A stretch of 64,000 nucleotides of DNA. Origin: Bacteroidales bacterium (GTDB taxonomy: Bacteria > Bacteroidota > Bacteroidia > Bacteroidales > UBA932). A model generated the notes under the pieces. The model made no database searches, was not told the DNA's origin, and saw only the letters and a program-made list of their open reading frames with translations. The position numbers and the translations under genes are program-made. Position 1 is the first letter of the stretch. Each line of letters opens with the position of its first letter. Positions 25,924-33,992 of the stretch are shown one piece after another. The stretch lies in NCBI GenBank assembly GCA_017437755.1, contig JAFRXI010000048.1, forward strand, positions 124,001 to 188,000, read 5' to 3'.

Positions 25924-28900
25924 CTATTGGGGATTATCCTGCTTTTTAAAATCCGAGGGAGAAATGTCGAAACGGCGTTTGAAGCAGACGCTGAAATACT
26001 TGGGATTTGCAAAACCGGTGCGGTCGGATATCTCGGAGACGGTAAGGCTGGAGTCCTTAAGCAGCTGCGCAGCCCTCTTGAGGCGTATATCCAGGATGAA
26101 TTCCTTGATGGACATCCCGGTTATATCCTTTATCTTCTGATACAGGATAGTCCTTCCCACGGCCATGTCGTAAACGAACTCGTCCACGTCATAGTCGGTG
26201 TTGTCCATATTCCGCTCGATATGCTGCATGGCCTTGGAAAGAAGAGCCTCGTCCATGGAAGAGATAACCAGCTTTGAGGGCTCCGCCACGAATTTCTTGG
26301 AGTAATATTCCCTCATCTCCGCCTGCATCCTCAGCAGTCCTTCCACCTGGCTGAGCAGATGATCCATATCAAAAGGCTTCTCAATGAACACATTGGCTCC
26401 GCTTTCAAGGGCCTTTACCTTGTTGTTGGCGTCGCCGGAAAGGACTATCACCGGGATATGGCTGCTTCCGAGGCTGTTTCTGAGCGAACGGCAGACTGCA
26501 AAACCGTCGGTCCCGTCCATCATAAGGTCCGTGATGACCACCTGCGGATGCACCTTGTCCACCTTTTCCAGCCCCTCGGCACCGTCGGAGGCCGTGTAAA
26601 CGTTGTAATGGACGGAAAGGTGGGCCTCAAGGTAAGCCCGGAGTTCAGGATTGTCGTCGATGACCACCACCGTGGTGGACTTGCGGGCATGTTTTACGGA
26701 GCCCTCCTTGACTTTCAGTTCCTCGATGAGCGAATCCACCTCGCTGACCACAAAGGAATAGGAGGACGACGTGTCATTCCCCGCAACCTGTACCTCGGGC
26801 AGCCTTAATGTGACGGTGAAAACCACCTGGGCGTTGCCGTACTCAACCTTTACCGCACCTCCCACCTGGTTTACCAGCTCCTTGACGATGGCCAGGCCCA
26901 GACCGCTGCTGCTTTCGAAACTGGGATTGGCTTCCTTGTCGCGGTTGAAGGCCTCGAACATGCGGCTGCGTTTCTCGCTTGGAATCTCGCTGCCGGTATT
27001 GGATATGGTTATGGATATCCATGGTCCCTCCTTCCCTGAAGGCGGTTCTTCCGGGAGCGCCTGCCGGATATTGACCGATATGGATCCCGGGACGGTGGTA
27101 TACTTTACAGCATTGGAAAACAGGTTGGTGAAAATCTTCTCCACCACCTCATGGTCGAAGGCGGCCTTGTAGCTTTCGAACTGAGAATGGAACAGCATCT
27201 CTATGCCCTTGCGGTCAGCATAGGTCTCAAAGAGGGAGAAAATGCTTTCCAGAAAACTCACCACGTCGCCCGGCCGGCGGTCCAGCGTAAGGCGGTCGCT
27301 CTCTATCTCGCGGAACGTAAGCAACTGACCTATCATCCGTTGCATACGGCCCACGCTCTTTTCAATGAGGGAGGCATATTTGGTGGCGGGAGTATCGGAA
27401 GGGAGGTGCTCCTTCAGTTTCCTCAAGGGGTCCACAATCAGCGAAAGCGGGGTCTTGAGGTCATGGGAGATGTTTGTGAAGAAGTTTATACGGGCCTTTG
27501 TGAGCTCCTGCATGTTCTTTTCCTTGAGTTGCTCCATTTCAAGTTCGTGACGGTATATCTTCCGGTTGGTGAAGAACCGCCAGATGAAGGCTGCCAGTCC
27601 GAGGACGGCCAGAATATAAAGGCCGGTGGCCCACCAGGTAGTAAAGGGCGACGGCCGGATCTCCCAGCTTAGAGACGAGATGTCCCCGCCCTGCACGCCG
27701 TCGTTGTTGGAGGCCTTTACCTCAAACACATATGTCCCTGGCGAAAGGTTGAAATAACTGATGGATTTCTGTCCCGGAGGAAGGGTTATCCACTCGTCGG
27801 AAAGGCCGCGGAGTCGGCAGGAATAACGGTTATTCCAGCTTTGCAGATAGCTGTCGGAAGAAAACGACACATACACGTTGGACTGCTTGTGACCCAGTTT
27901 CATGGGCGATTCCTGTGCAGTGTACCATTCAGTTGGCACATGTTTGTCGTTTATCCTCAGATCGGTAAAGAACACCTTGGGCAGATGGGTATTCAGACGG
28001 AGGTCTCCGGGGCGGAAGAGAATGAAGCCGTCGGTGCCGCCAAAAAGGAGTTCCCCCCTGGATGTGCAGAACGACGAACGCGGATAGAATGAACCGCAAT
28101 GGCTGGGACTGTTGAGCGTGGAAACCAAGATTTCCCCGCCGGTACGATAACACAGACCTCGGTCGGTGCTCATCCAGACATTGCCGGTCGCAGGATCCTC
28201 CTCCATGGAGAATACCGTCCGCCCGTCCATGGGATGGTTCACATAGCTGCCGTCCGGAGACAGGATATTCACTCCGCCGCCCTTTGTTCCGAAGAAGATT
28301 TCTCCGGATGAGGACACAAGCGCACAGCTCAGGCTATTGACCGCGTAAGGCATGTCATCCATGTAAAGCCTCTTGACCACGGCTCCGGTCTCCCCGTCAA
28401 CCGTATATGCCCCCTGGTGCGTAAGGACCCAAAGCTGGCCCTTGGTATCGTAGAACACCGATTCCACCTGACGGCGACGATCGGCATGTATGGTTTCCAC
28501 CTTTCCAGTGGACAGGCTTGCGTGCATCAGGTCCGCATCGGGATCCGACATCCACAGGCCGCCCCTGCCGTCCGGGACAAAATCATATACGCTGAGCGGA
28601 CTGTCCTTGGGTCCCCTTGACAGAGGGGTATCCTTCCACCGGTCGCGGGAACGGTCAAAAACCTGCACTCCGGAATTGAAAAAAGACGCCCAAATATTGC
28701 CTTCACTGTCAAGGAGCAGCTTTTTAACCATGTTTGAGGCAAGTCCGCTGCCGTCCTGCTGCGTGTAGTATGAGAATTTGTCCGTGCTCCTGTCCCATAC
28801 GGTTATGCCGCCGCCCTCGGTACCTATCCATAGCCGGCCGCTGCCGTCTTCGCAGAAACAACTTACGATAGGATGGCCCAAACCTCCCGACGATGCCTTC

Positions 28901-29919
28901 AAATACAGGTCAACGTCGCTGTCGCCCGGCATCGCCAGGGCAAGTTTGCCGCCATAGGTCCCTATCCAAACCCGGCCCTCGCCGTCGGGGAAAAAGGACC
29001 ATACCGAATTGTTCGGAAGCGAATAGGGATAGATGGGATTGGCCCTGAGAAGATTGACGCAACCGCTCCGGGGACTGACCAGCATGAGGCCGTACTGTGT
29101 TGCAACCCAAAGGATTCCGTCTTCGCCAAGATAAAGCTGCTTGGCCGTGGAAGCCCTGTCGTTCTCAATGGGAAGCGTATAACGGCTGCTCACCTCACCG
29201 TCCTGGGAACACACGTAAAGTCCCTCCGACAAGGTCAGCACGAATACGGTATCACCAGCTTCCAGCACATCCACCACCGCCCCGCTGCCAAAGTCGTGGA
29301 ACGCGGAAAAGTCACCGCAGACGTCCTTTCTATAAAGGTCTCCGGAAGATGCTACCCAAACGTGTTCCCCGGAGCAGTTGAGGCTGAGTTTGCGGGGATC
29401 GCGGTCCATATCTTCCGGCAAAGGCCAGATAACGCTCCCCTTGCTGCCCGGGGGATAAACCGGCCTGCCGCTCGGTGTCGACGGATCTTCCAGCGAGCAT
29501 ACCTTGCCGTCGCAGATGAACCAGACCGAACCGTCAGCCGTGCTTTCAAGGTTTCCGATGTTGCCGGAAGCTATGCATTCAAAACGGCCGTGGGCGCAGT
29601 CAAAACGCTGAAGCCCCTGGTTCGTGGCAAGATAAAGCCTTCCGTCCTTGTCCGTTGTCAGGAATCCTATGTTCCAGAAATCGTCCGGCCTCTGGCTGGT
29701 TACCAGCTCCGTCATTCGGATGAAACGGTCGCCGTCAAAGGCGTATACGGCGTCGTAACCGCTGAACCAGATGCGGCCTACGCTGTCTCTGGCGATGCTG
29801 TGGATGCCTCCGTAATAGGTGGCGTCCGGCATTGTGTGGAAACGAAGTTCAGGTGCCGCCTTCCCCGAAAAAGGCAGCAGGAGAAGCATTGCGCCCAGTA
29901 TCACCAGGTGTCGATTCAT
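25924..29919 (-). CDS. Hybrid two-component system regulator (propeller sensor, kinase, receiver, AraC HTH)
   Basis: A 1331-residue one-protein signalling system, usual length for the class. Order: signal peptide; two seven-bladed-type Reg_prop propellers (about 30-640; repeats such as DGRLYLATNQGL, GRVWIGTYGG, GRLWIGTEGGGI); Y_Y_Y domain (about 690-755); one membrane helix (about 763-782); HisKA with H819 in FFTNISHDLKTPLS; ATPase domain with N936 in TNLFSNAVKY and SSSGLGLAIVKELV; receiver with D1088/D1089, phospho-acceptor D1131 in VVITDLMMDG and K1181; AraC-type DNA-binding domain (about 1230-1325). Such proteins sense a periplasmic oligosaccharide and switch on the adjacent susCD genes. 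All phosphotransfer residues are present. It starts 21 bases after the peptidase gene. Confidence 0.97.
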   Translation of the reverse strand: MNRHLVILGAMLLLLPFSGKAAPELRFHTMPDATYYGGIHSIARDSVGRIWFSGYDAVYAFDGDRFIRMTELVTSQRPDDFWNIGFLTTDKDGRLYLATNQGLQRFDCAHGRFECIASGNIGNLESTADGSVWFICDGKVCSLEDPSTPSGRPVYPPGSKGSVIWPLPEDMDRDPRKLSLNCSGEHVWVASSGDLYRKDVCGDFSAFHDFGSGAVVDVLEAGDTVFVLTLSEGLYVCSQDGEVSSRYTLPIENDRASTAKQLYLGEDGILWVATQYGLMLVSPRSGCVNLLRANPIYPYSLPNNSVWSFFPDGEGRVWIGTYGGKLALAMPGDSDVDLYLKASSGGLGHPIVSCFCEDGSGRLWIGTEGGGITVWDRSTDKFSYYTQQDGSGLASNMVKKLLLDSEGNIWASFFNSGVQVFDRSRDRWKDTPLSRGPKDSPLSVYDFVPDGRGGLWMSDPDADLMHASLSTGKVETIHADRRRQVESVFYDTKGQLWVLTHQGAYTVDGETGAVVKRLYMDDMPYAVNSLSCALVSSSGEIFFGTKGGGVNILSPDGSYVNHPMDGRTVFSMEEDPATGNVWMSTDRGLCYRTGGEILVSTLNSPSHCGSFYPRSSFCTSRGELLFGGTDGFILFRPGDLRLNTHLPKVFFTDLRINDKHVPTEWYTAQESPMKLGHKQSNVYVSFSSDSYLQSWNNRYSCRLRGLSDEWITLPPGQKSISYFNLSPGTYVFEVKASNNDGVQGGDISSLSWEIRPSPFTTWWATGLYILAVLGLAAFIWRFFTNRKIYRHELEMEQLKEKNMQELTKARINFFTNISHDLKTPLSLIVDPLRKLKEHLPSDTPATKYASLIEKSVGRMQRMIGQLLTFREIESDRLTLDRRPGDVVSFLESIFSLFETYADRKGIEMLFHSQFESYKAAFDHEVVEKIFTNLFSNAVKYTTVPGSISVNIRQALPEEPPSGKEGPWISITISNTGSEIPSEKRSRMFEAFNRDKEANPSFESSSGLGLAIVKELVNQVGGAVKVEYGNAQVVFTVTLRLPEVQVAGNDTSSSYSFVVSEVDSLIEELKVKEGSVKHARKSTTVVVIDDNPELRAYLEAHLSVHYNVYTASDGAEGLEKVDKVHPQVVITDLMMDGTDGFAVCRSLRNSLGSSHIPVIVLSGDANNKVKALESGANVFIEKPFDMDHLLSQVEGLLRMQAEMREYYSKKFVAEPSKLVISSMDEALLSKAMQHIERNMDNTDYDVDEFVYDMAVGRTILYQKIKDITGMSIKEFILDIRLKRAAQLLKDSSLTVSEISDRTGFANPKYFSVCFKRRFDISPSDFKKQDNPQ

Positions 29920-29940
29920 TCGGCTTGAGTGTTATATAAA

Positions 29941-31770
29941 CTATTCCTCGTCTTCTTCCGGGGTCTTTGGAACGCGGACCATGTCGCCGAATTCGCCAAA
30001 GGAAACGTGGCGCTTCCAGGTTTCGGTGTATCCGGGCTGCGTCAGGCCGGAGGGGATTCCTTCGGAATAGTCGCTGTGCTTGAAGGTCCCGTCCTCGTTC
30101 TGGGCCTTCACGTTACCGTCGATATACTTTATAAGCAGTTCAACCTCAAGGGCTTTCCATGCGTTGAACTGTTCCATGGCGGTATTGGAGCAGTACTCGG
30201 TCAGATACGCTGACACGCTCTTGAAGGGGTCGGCCTCAAGCAGGACCGTCTTCTTCTTGCCCTTCATCTTGCGCTGGATGCGGTATACGCACTCGTTGTA
30301 CTTCATAATGGCGGTGCTGTCCACCTTGACGGTGGCGCGGAGCATCTGCTCCCTCTCAAAGGCGTCGGCCCTTTCCCTTACCGTGGGAGCCATGATGTTG
30401 TACATCTTATAGCAGGCGTTGGCAATACGGTTGTTGATCCAGAACGACGAAGTCTCCGAATAATGCAGCAGGTCGCCGTTACCCTCACGGAAGCACTCGG
30501 GAACTTCGTTGATGCAGGTGTAAATAGGTGTGAGATAAGAGGTTGCGGCATCGTCTGTACCAAACCACAGGATTCCTCCCACCTGGTCGGGGACGTAGTT
30601 GCGGGACTGCCCCACGAACCAGAAACCGGTCTGCTGGGTGGCGATCGCCCTCTCGTTTACGTACTTGTCTCCCTCATACTCCCAGGTAAGCGGCCTCCAG
30701 CGGTAAGGCAGGGCGTTTCCGCCTGCTCCGATATCCTGCGTCATATCCATTGGGGTACCCTCGAAGTGGTCCCTCATTACATCGGCCACAGCCTTTACGG
30801 TGACCTTTTTCCTGGGATAGATGAACAGCGGGAACGGGTCGTCGAGCTTGTAGCCCGTCACGTAGTCCAGCCAGGTATAGGCGTCCAAGGTGCGGGGCTC
30901 GCCCTCGTCGTCGATAAAGGTGAACCAGCCGTCGCTCAGGATGTTGTAGGCGCTCCAGGCACGGGCATCGCAGCCGCGGGCGGCCCCGAAGTCCACCGGG
31001 CAATAGGCGTCGCGGAAACTGAAATCGCGGTCGTCCTCGCCCTCGAAATAGCCCTTGCGGCGGGCGAAGGAGATCACGTCCTTGGCATAGAGGCAGTTTT
31101 CAGGGTCGTCCAGGGGGAATTTCCCTATCCTGGCCTGGTTGGCATGGGCGCAGATGGCCCCGTCGGGGACCTTCATGGCCACCCAGACTATGCCCTTCTG
31201 GGTGTTGACCCCGTTGCGGATGTTCATCCCCTTGCCGATCACCTCCATGATCCAGACCTCGTCCTTGTCGGCTATGGAGAAGGATTCGCCCTCCGAGCAG
31301 TAACCGTACCGGTTGGCCAGCGACACCATCACGTCGATGGCTTCGCGGGCCGTCTTTGCCCTCTGGAGAGCGAGGTATATCATGGAACCGTAGTCCATGC
31401 GTCCCTTGCGGTCCACCAGTTCCTCCCTTCCGCCGAAGGTGGTCTCCGCAATGATGACCTGGTGCTCATTCATGTTCCCCACGGTCTTATAGGTATGCGG
31501 AACCTGCTCTATATCACCAAGATAGCGCCCGGTATCCCACTCATTCACCTTTACCATGCTGCCTTCCGGCCATGAGGCCGAGGGCTTGAAATACAGTTCG
31601 CCGTAGAGCCAGTGTGAGTCGGCCGCATAGGAAACCAGCACGGAGCCGTCGGCACTGGCACCCTTGGAAATCAGGATGTTGGTGCAGGAGCGGGCCTCCG
31701 GGGCGGCAAAAAGACAGGCGGCCGAGAGTGTGGCACATATTATGGAGTATCGGACAGGACTTTTCATCAT
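29941..31770 (-). CDS. C69-family (U34) dipeptidase, secreted
   Basis: A 609-residue protein whose signal peptide leads to C29 in ARSCTNILISKGASADGS. Peptidase family C69 members become active by exposing this cysteine as N-terminal nucleophile. Other family marks are VSYAADSHWLYGEL, EVWIMEVIGKG, VWVAMKVPDGAICAHANQARIG and GTPMDMTQDIGAGG. It probably splits dipeptides in the periplasm. Its own promoter box lies in the gap to the divergent small gene. It precedes the hybrid regulator by 21 bases on the same strand, so the regulator is probably read from this promoter, an odd pairing for a glycan locus. Confidence 0.88.
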   Translation of the reverse strand: MMKSPVRYSIICATLSAACLFAAPEARSCTNILISKGASADGSVLVSYAADSHWLYGELYFKPSASWPEGSMVKVNEWDTGRYLGDIEQVPHTYKTVGNMNEHQVIIAETTFGGREELVDRKGRMDYGSMIYLALQRAKTAREAIDVMVSLANRYGYCSEGESFSIADKDEVWIMEVIGKGMNIRNGVNTQKGIVWVAMKVPDGAICAHANQARIGKFPLDDPENCLYAKDVISFARRKGYFEGEDDRDFSFRDAYCPVDFGAARGCDARAWSAYNILSDGWFTFIDDEGEPRTLDAYTWLDYVTGYKLDDPFPLFIYPRKKVTVKAVADVMRDHFEGTPMDMTQDIGAGGNALPYRWRPLTWEYEGDKYVNERAIATQQTGFWFVGQSRNYVPDQVGGILWFGTDDAATSYLTPIYTCINEVPECFREGNGDLLHYSETSSFWINNRIANACYKMYNIMAPTVRERADAFEREQMLRATVKVDSTAIMKYNECVYRIQRKMKGKKKTVLLEADPFKSVSAYLTEYCSNTAMEQFNAWKALEVELLIKYIDGNVKAQNEDGTFKHSDYSEGIPSGLTQPGYTETWKRHVSFGEFGDMVRVPKTPEEDEE

Positions 31771-31781
31771 TTTTTGATTAT

Positions 31782-31789
31782 TTTTGTCA
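31782..31789 (+). promoter_or_regulatory. -7 promoter box for the small secreted protein
   Basis: TATTTTTG matches TAnnTTTG on the plus strand, 28 bases before the ATG at 31818. It shares the 47-base divergent gap with the peptidase promoter. No clear -33 box is visible. Confidence 0.5.
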
Positions 31790-31799
31790 CAGAATACAA

Positions 31800-31807
31800 A
31801 TATAGAA
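31800..31807 (-). promoter_or_regulatory. -7 promoter box for the C69 peptidase and hybrid regulator
   Basis: The minus strand reads TATATTTG, a full match to TAnnTTTG, about 30 bases before the ATG at 31770. Together with the plus-strand box at 31782 it makes overlapping divergent promoters. Confidence 0.5.
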
Positions 31808-31817
31808 ACTTTTTAGG

Positions 31818-32252
31818 ATGAAAAAGATATTTTTGGCGCTCGCGGCCATCGCAGCGGTTTCCGTTTTTTCGGCAACGGCACAGGAACAGCCATCCTCGCC
31901 CGAAGACCAGGAGAAGAAACTCCTCGAATATATCGACAAGGAAGTGGAGCGGCTCTCGAGCATACTGGACCTGGAATACTGGCAGGAGTTCTACGTGGAC
32001 TCAACCCTGAACAACAACCTCCACGCTATGCAGAAGGAACTGATGGAGCTCCAGGCGGCAAAGGTTACAAATGCCGACATGTACTCCGCCGCCCAGGACC
32101 GCTGGATGGAAAGCACCTACAACGCCTTCAACAAGTTCCTCACCCCCGAGCAATGGGAGAAATATCTCAAGAACGGAGCGGCGCGCGAGAAAAAGGCCCG
32201 CGACAAACGGGCCCAGAAGGCAGCCAAGGCCTCAGAGAAGCTCAGGAAATAA
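31818..32252 (+). CDS. Small secreted protein of unknown function
   Basis: A 144-residue protein with a clear signal peptide (MKKIFLALAAIAAVSVFSATAQ). The mature part is predicted helical with charged stretches (DQEKKLLEYIDKEVERLSSI) and a lysine/arginine/alanine-rich tail (REKKARDKRAQKAAKASEKL). No catalytic motif or cysteine is seen after the signal. I do not recognise a family. It is followed by pheS after 37 bases, but pheS has its own promoter box, so the two need not be one operon. Confidence 0.8.
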   Translation: MKKIFLALAAIAAVSVFSATAQEQPSSPEDQEKKLLEYIDKEVERLSSILDLEYWQEFYVDSTLNNNLHAMQKELMELQAAKVTNADMYSAAQDRWMESTYNAFNKFLTPEQWEKYLKNGAAREKKARDKRAQKAAKASEKLRK

Positions 32253-32261
32253 ATTTTTTGC

Positions 32262-32269
32262 TAAATTTG
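32262..32269 (+). promoter_or_regulatory. -7 promoter box of pheS
   Basis: TAAATTTG fully matches TAnnTTTG and lies 20 bases before the pheS ATG at 32290, giving a leader of only about 14 bases. The box is just after the stop of the small secreted protein. Confidence 0.5.
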
Positions 32270-32289
32270 CGGGTTAATTGTTTTTGAAG

Positions 32290-33324
32290 ATGAAAGAGGC
32301 TATAGACAGGCTGCTTGAAGAGCTTTCAGGGCTCAGCTGCAAGACGCAGAAAGAGGTAGAAGAGGCAAGGGTCCGCTTCCTGGGAAAGAAAGGCGAGATT
32401 ACCCGTCTTTTCGATGAGTTCCGATCCTTTGACAAGGACATGAAGAGGGAATTCGGATCAAAGATAAACGCCCTCAAGAATGCGGCAGTGGCAAAGATAG
32501 AGGAACTCCGCTCCCAGGCAGGCTCCGACGACGAGGCCGGCGCCTCCACGCAGGACCTTTCAATGCCGGGCGACCAGTTCGAGTTGGGCTCCCGCCATCC
32601 AGTTTCCATAGTCAGGCAGCAGATCGTGGACATCTTCCGCAAGGTTGGCTACGAGGTGGCCGAAGGACCGGAAATCGAGGATGACTACCATGTGTTCGAG
32701 GCCCTGAACTTCCCGCCCAACCATCCCGCCAGGGACATGCAGGACACATTCTTCGTGTCGGCCGGGCACCTCAACCCGCTGCTGCTCAGGACACATACCT
32801 CGTCGGTACAGGTCAGGACCATGGAAAAGATGGGGCTCCCCATCAGGGTCATCTGCCCCGGCAGGGTATTCCGCAACGAGGCCATTTCGGCCCGCGCGCA
32901 CTGCATATTCCACCAGGTGGAAGGCCTCTACATCGACAAGGGCGTGACCTTCGCCGACCTAAAGCAGGCAATCCTAATGTTCGCCAGGGAAATGTTCGGC
33001 CCGGAAACCTCCATCCGGATGAGGCCGTCGTACTTCCCCTTCACCGAACCCTCCTCGGAGGTTGACGTAAGCTGCAACATCTGTCACGGAAAGGGCTGCA
33101 ATATCTGCAAGGGCACCGGCTGGCTGGAAATCCTCGGCTGCGGCATGGTGGATCCCAACGTCCTCAAGGCCAGCGGGATAGACCCGAACGTCTACAGCGG
33201 GTTCGCCTTTGGAATGGGTGTTGAGAGGATCGCCATGCTCAAGTGGCAGGTAAACGACCTCCGCCACTACTTCGAGAACGACATCCGCTTCCTCCGCGAA
33301 TTCTCCACCGCCGTGGAGGTTTAA
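32290..33324 (+). CDS. pheS: Phenylalanyl-tRNA synthetase alpha subunit
   Basis: A 344-residue class II synthetase subunit that with PheT charges tRNA-Phe. The N-terminal coiled coil (about 1-80) is followed by the catalytic core: FPPNHPARDMQDTFFV, TSSVQVRTM, GRVFRNEAISARAHCIFHQV (motif 2) and FGMGVERIAMLKW (motif 3). A C-x2-C-x4-C-x2-C cluster (CNICHGKGCNICKGTGW) sits before the LGCGMVDPNVL block and could bind a metal. A TTG four codons upstream keeps the frame open, but the ATG at 32290 fits the family start. pheT is not in the window, so the two subunit genes are apart here. Confidence 0.98.
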   Translation: MKEAIDRLLEELSGLSCKTQKEVEEARVRFLGKKGEITRLFDEFRSFDKDMKREFGSKINALKNAAVAKIEELRSQAGSDDEAGASTQDLSMPGDQFELGSRHPVSIVRQQIVDIFRKVGYEVAEGPEIEDDYHVFEALNFPPNHPARDMQDTFFVSAGHLNPLLLRTHTSSVQVRTMEKMGLPIRVICPGRVFRNEAISARAHCIFHQVEGLYIDKGVTFADLKQAILMFAREMFGPETSIRMRPSYFPFTEPSSEVDVSCNICHGKGCNICKGTGWLEILGCGMVDPNVLKASGIDPNVYSGFAFGMGVERIAMLKWQVNDLRHYFENDIRFLREFSTAVEV

Positions 33325-33415
33325 TCCCAGCTCCGGAATATACCCCCTCCGGCGGCTGGACGCTCCGGGGAGCCCGATCCTGACGGCTCTCCTCGCGCCC
33401 TGCCCCCCTTGTTTC

Positions 33416-33542
33416 GTACACCAGAAGCCGTTTCATGTACAACTGCGCCGCCAGCCATTGATTTGTACACCTGAGGACCCTCTCATGTACAAACGCCCCT
33501 TCAGGCGCCCTCCCGTACACCTAAAGGCCATTTCCTGTACAA
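33416..33542. repeat. Three-unit array with a 50-base period
   Basis: GTACACC occurs at 33416, 33465 and 33515, and TGTACAA at 33436, 33486 and 33536. Each unit is GTACACC, 13 or 14 variable bases ending TTTCA/CTCTCA/TTTCC, then TGTACAA, 27 to 28 bases long; units are separated by 22 unrelated bases. GTACA and TGTAC are inverted, so each unit is an imperfect inverted repeat. It resembles a short REP-like array more than a CRISPR, since the units are degenerate. Confidence 0.75.
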
Positions 33543-33610
33543 ACCTTATCTTTCTTCCGGCTTTTTCGAGCAGAGGGACAGAGATACTCGATGATATGGA
33601 GAGGCCTGTG

Positions 33611-33705
33611 CACGGGCGGGCTCGATTTGCCTGCTTTTCAGTCCCGTCCGTGGTAACGCTGACACGGACAGGCCCGATTTGCCGCGTTTCCAGGCCCGAC
33701 CGTGC
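33611..33705. repeat. Two copies of a 43-base repeat, 52 bases apart
   Basis: Positions 33611-33653 and 33663-33705 match at 33 of 43 bases. The conserved core is CGATTTGCC, and each copy runs from CACGG to CCGTG, so the ends are themselves inverted. No gene is associated. Confidence 0.65.
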
Positions 33706-33781
33706 GGTTCAACGCCTCCAGACAGCGGCGAAGGCGAACGCGGACGCGGAGGCGAAGGCGGAGGGAGCCTCCGCAGGCCGA

Positions 33782-33814
33782 GGCGGGATTCCCGGCCCGA
33801 CCGGGAATTCCGCC
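33782..33814. other. Strong GC-rich hairpin
   Basis: GGCGGGATTCCCGG (33782-33795) and CCGGGAATTCCGCC (33801-33814) pair with one mismatch around the loop CCCGA. There is no T-run on either strand, so it is not a classic terminator, although it lies between convergent genes where a bidirectional stop would be useful. Confidence 0.55.
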
Positions 33815-33891
33815 AAGAGCCGAGGACCAGCGACCGGAGCCTTTGACCTCCGCCGTAGCCGCAAAAAGCCCTCCGGCCGGCGCCGGAGAGA

Positions 33892-33971
33892 TTAACGGAG
33901 CTGGCCGGGACCGGAGGTTAACGGAGGTGACCAGACGTTAACGGAGGCGACCGGGGATTAACGGAGGTAAC
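33892..33971. repeat. Four tandem copies of TTAACGGAG, 20-base period
   Basis: TTAACGGAG occurs at 33892, 33918, 33938 and 33958 (intervals 26, 20 and 20). The consensus unit is TTAACGGAGGTGACCGG plus three variable bases. The array ends 21 bases from the stop of the vWA gene. It is iteron-like in form, but nothing else suggests an origin. Confidence 0.7.
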
Positions 33972-33992
33972 CGGAACAGTGCCGGCCCAGGG

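Larger units (their letters stand above)
33325..33992. other. 668-base noncoding stretch between convergent genes, rich in repeats
   Basis: No convincing gene is found between pheS and the vWA gene. The stretch has three unrelated periodic repeats (33416-33542, 33611-33705, 33892-33971) and a strong hairpin (33782-33814), listed separately. A 145-codon plus-strand frame over the region is low-complexity and follows the repeats, so I do not call it. Confidence 0.7.

Noticed and set aside
33416..33542. CRISPR array
   Set aside because: Units of 27-28 bases with 22-base gaps look superficially similar, but the units are conserved only at their ends and no cas gene is near.
33522..33542. Third unit of the 50-base array as another hybrid-regulator operator
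   Set aside because: It shares only CCATTTCC and a few bases with the operators, has no promoter or susC gene nearby, and the other two units lack the octamer.
33458..33895. 145-codon open frame in the repeat-rich gap
   Set aside because: Its low-complexity Arg/Pro/Ala-rich product follows the DNA repeats; there is no signal, domain or promoter.
33892..33971. TTAACGGAG repeats as replication-origin iterons
   Set aside because: No dnaA, rep gene or AT-rich unwinding region is near; the surrounding sequence is GC-rich.
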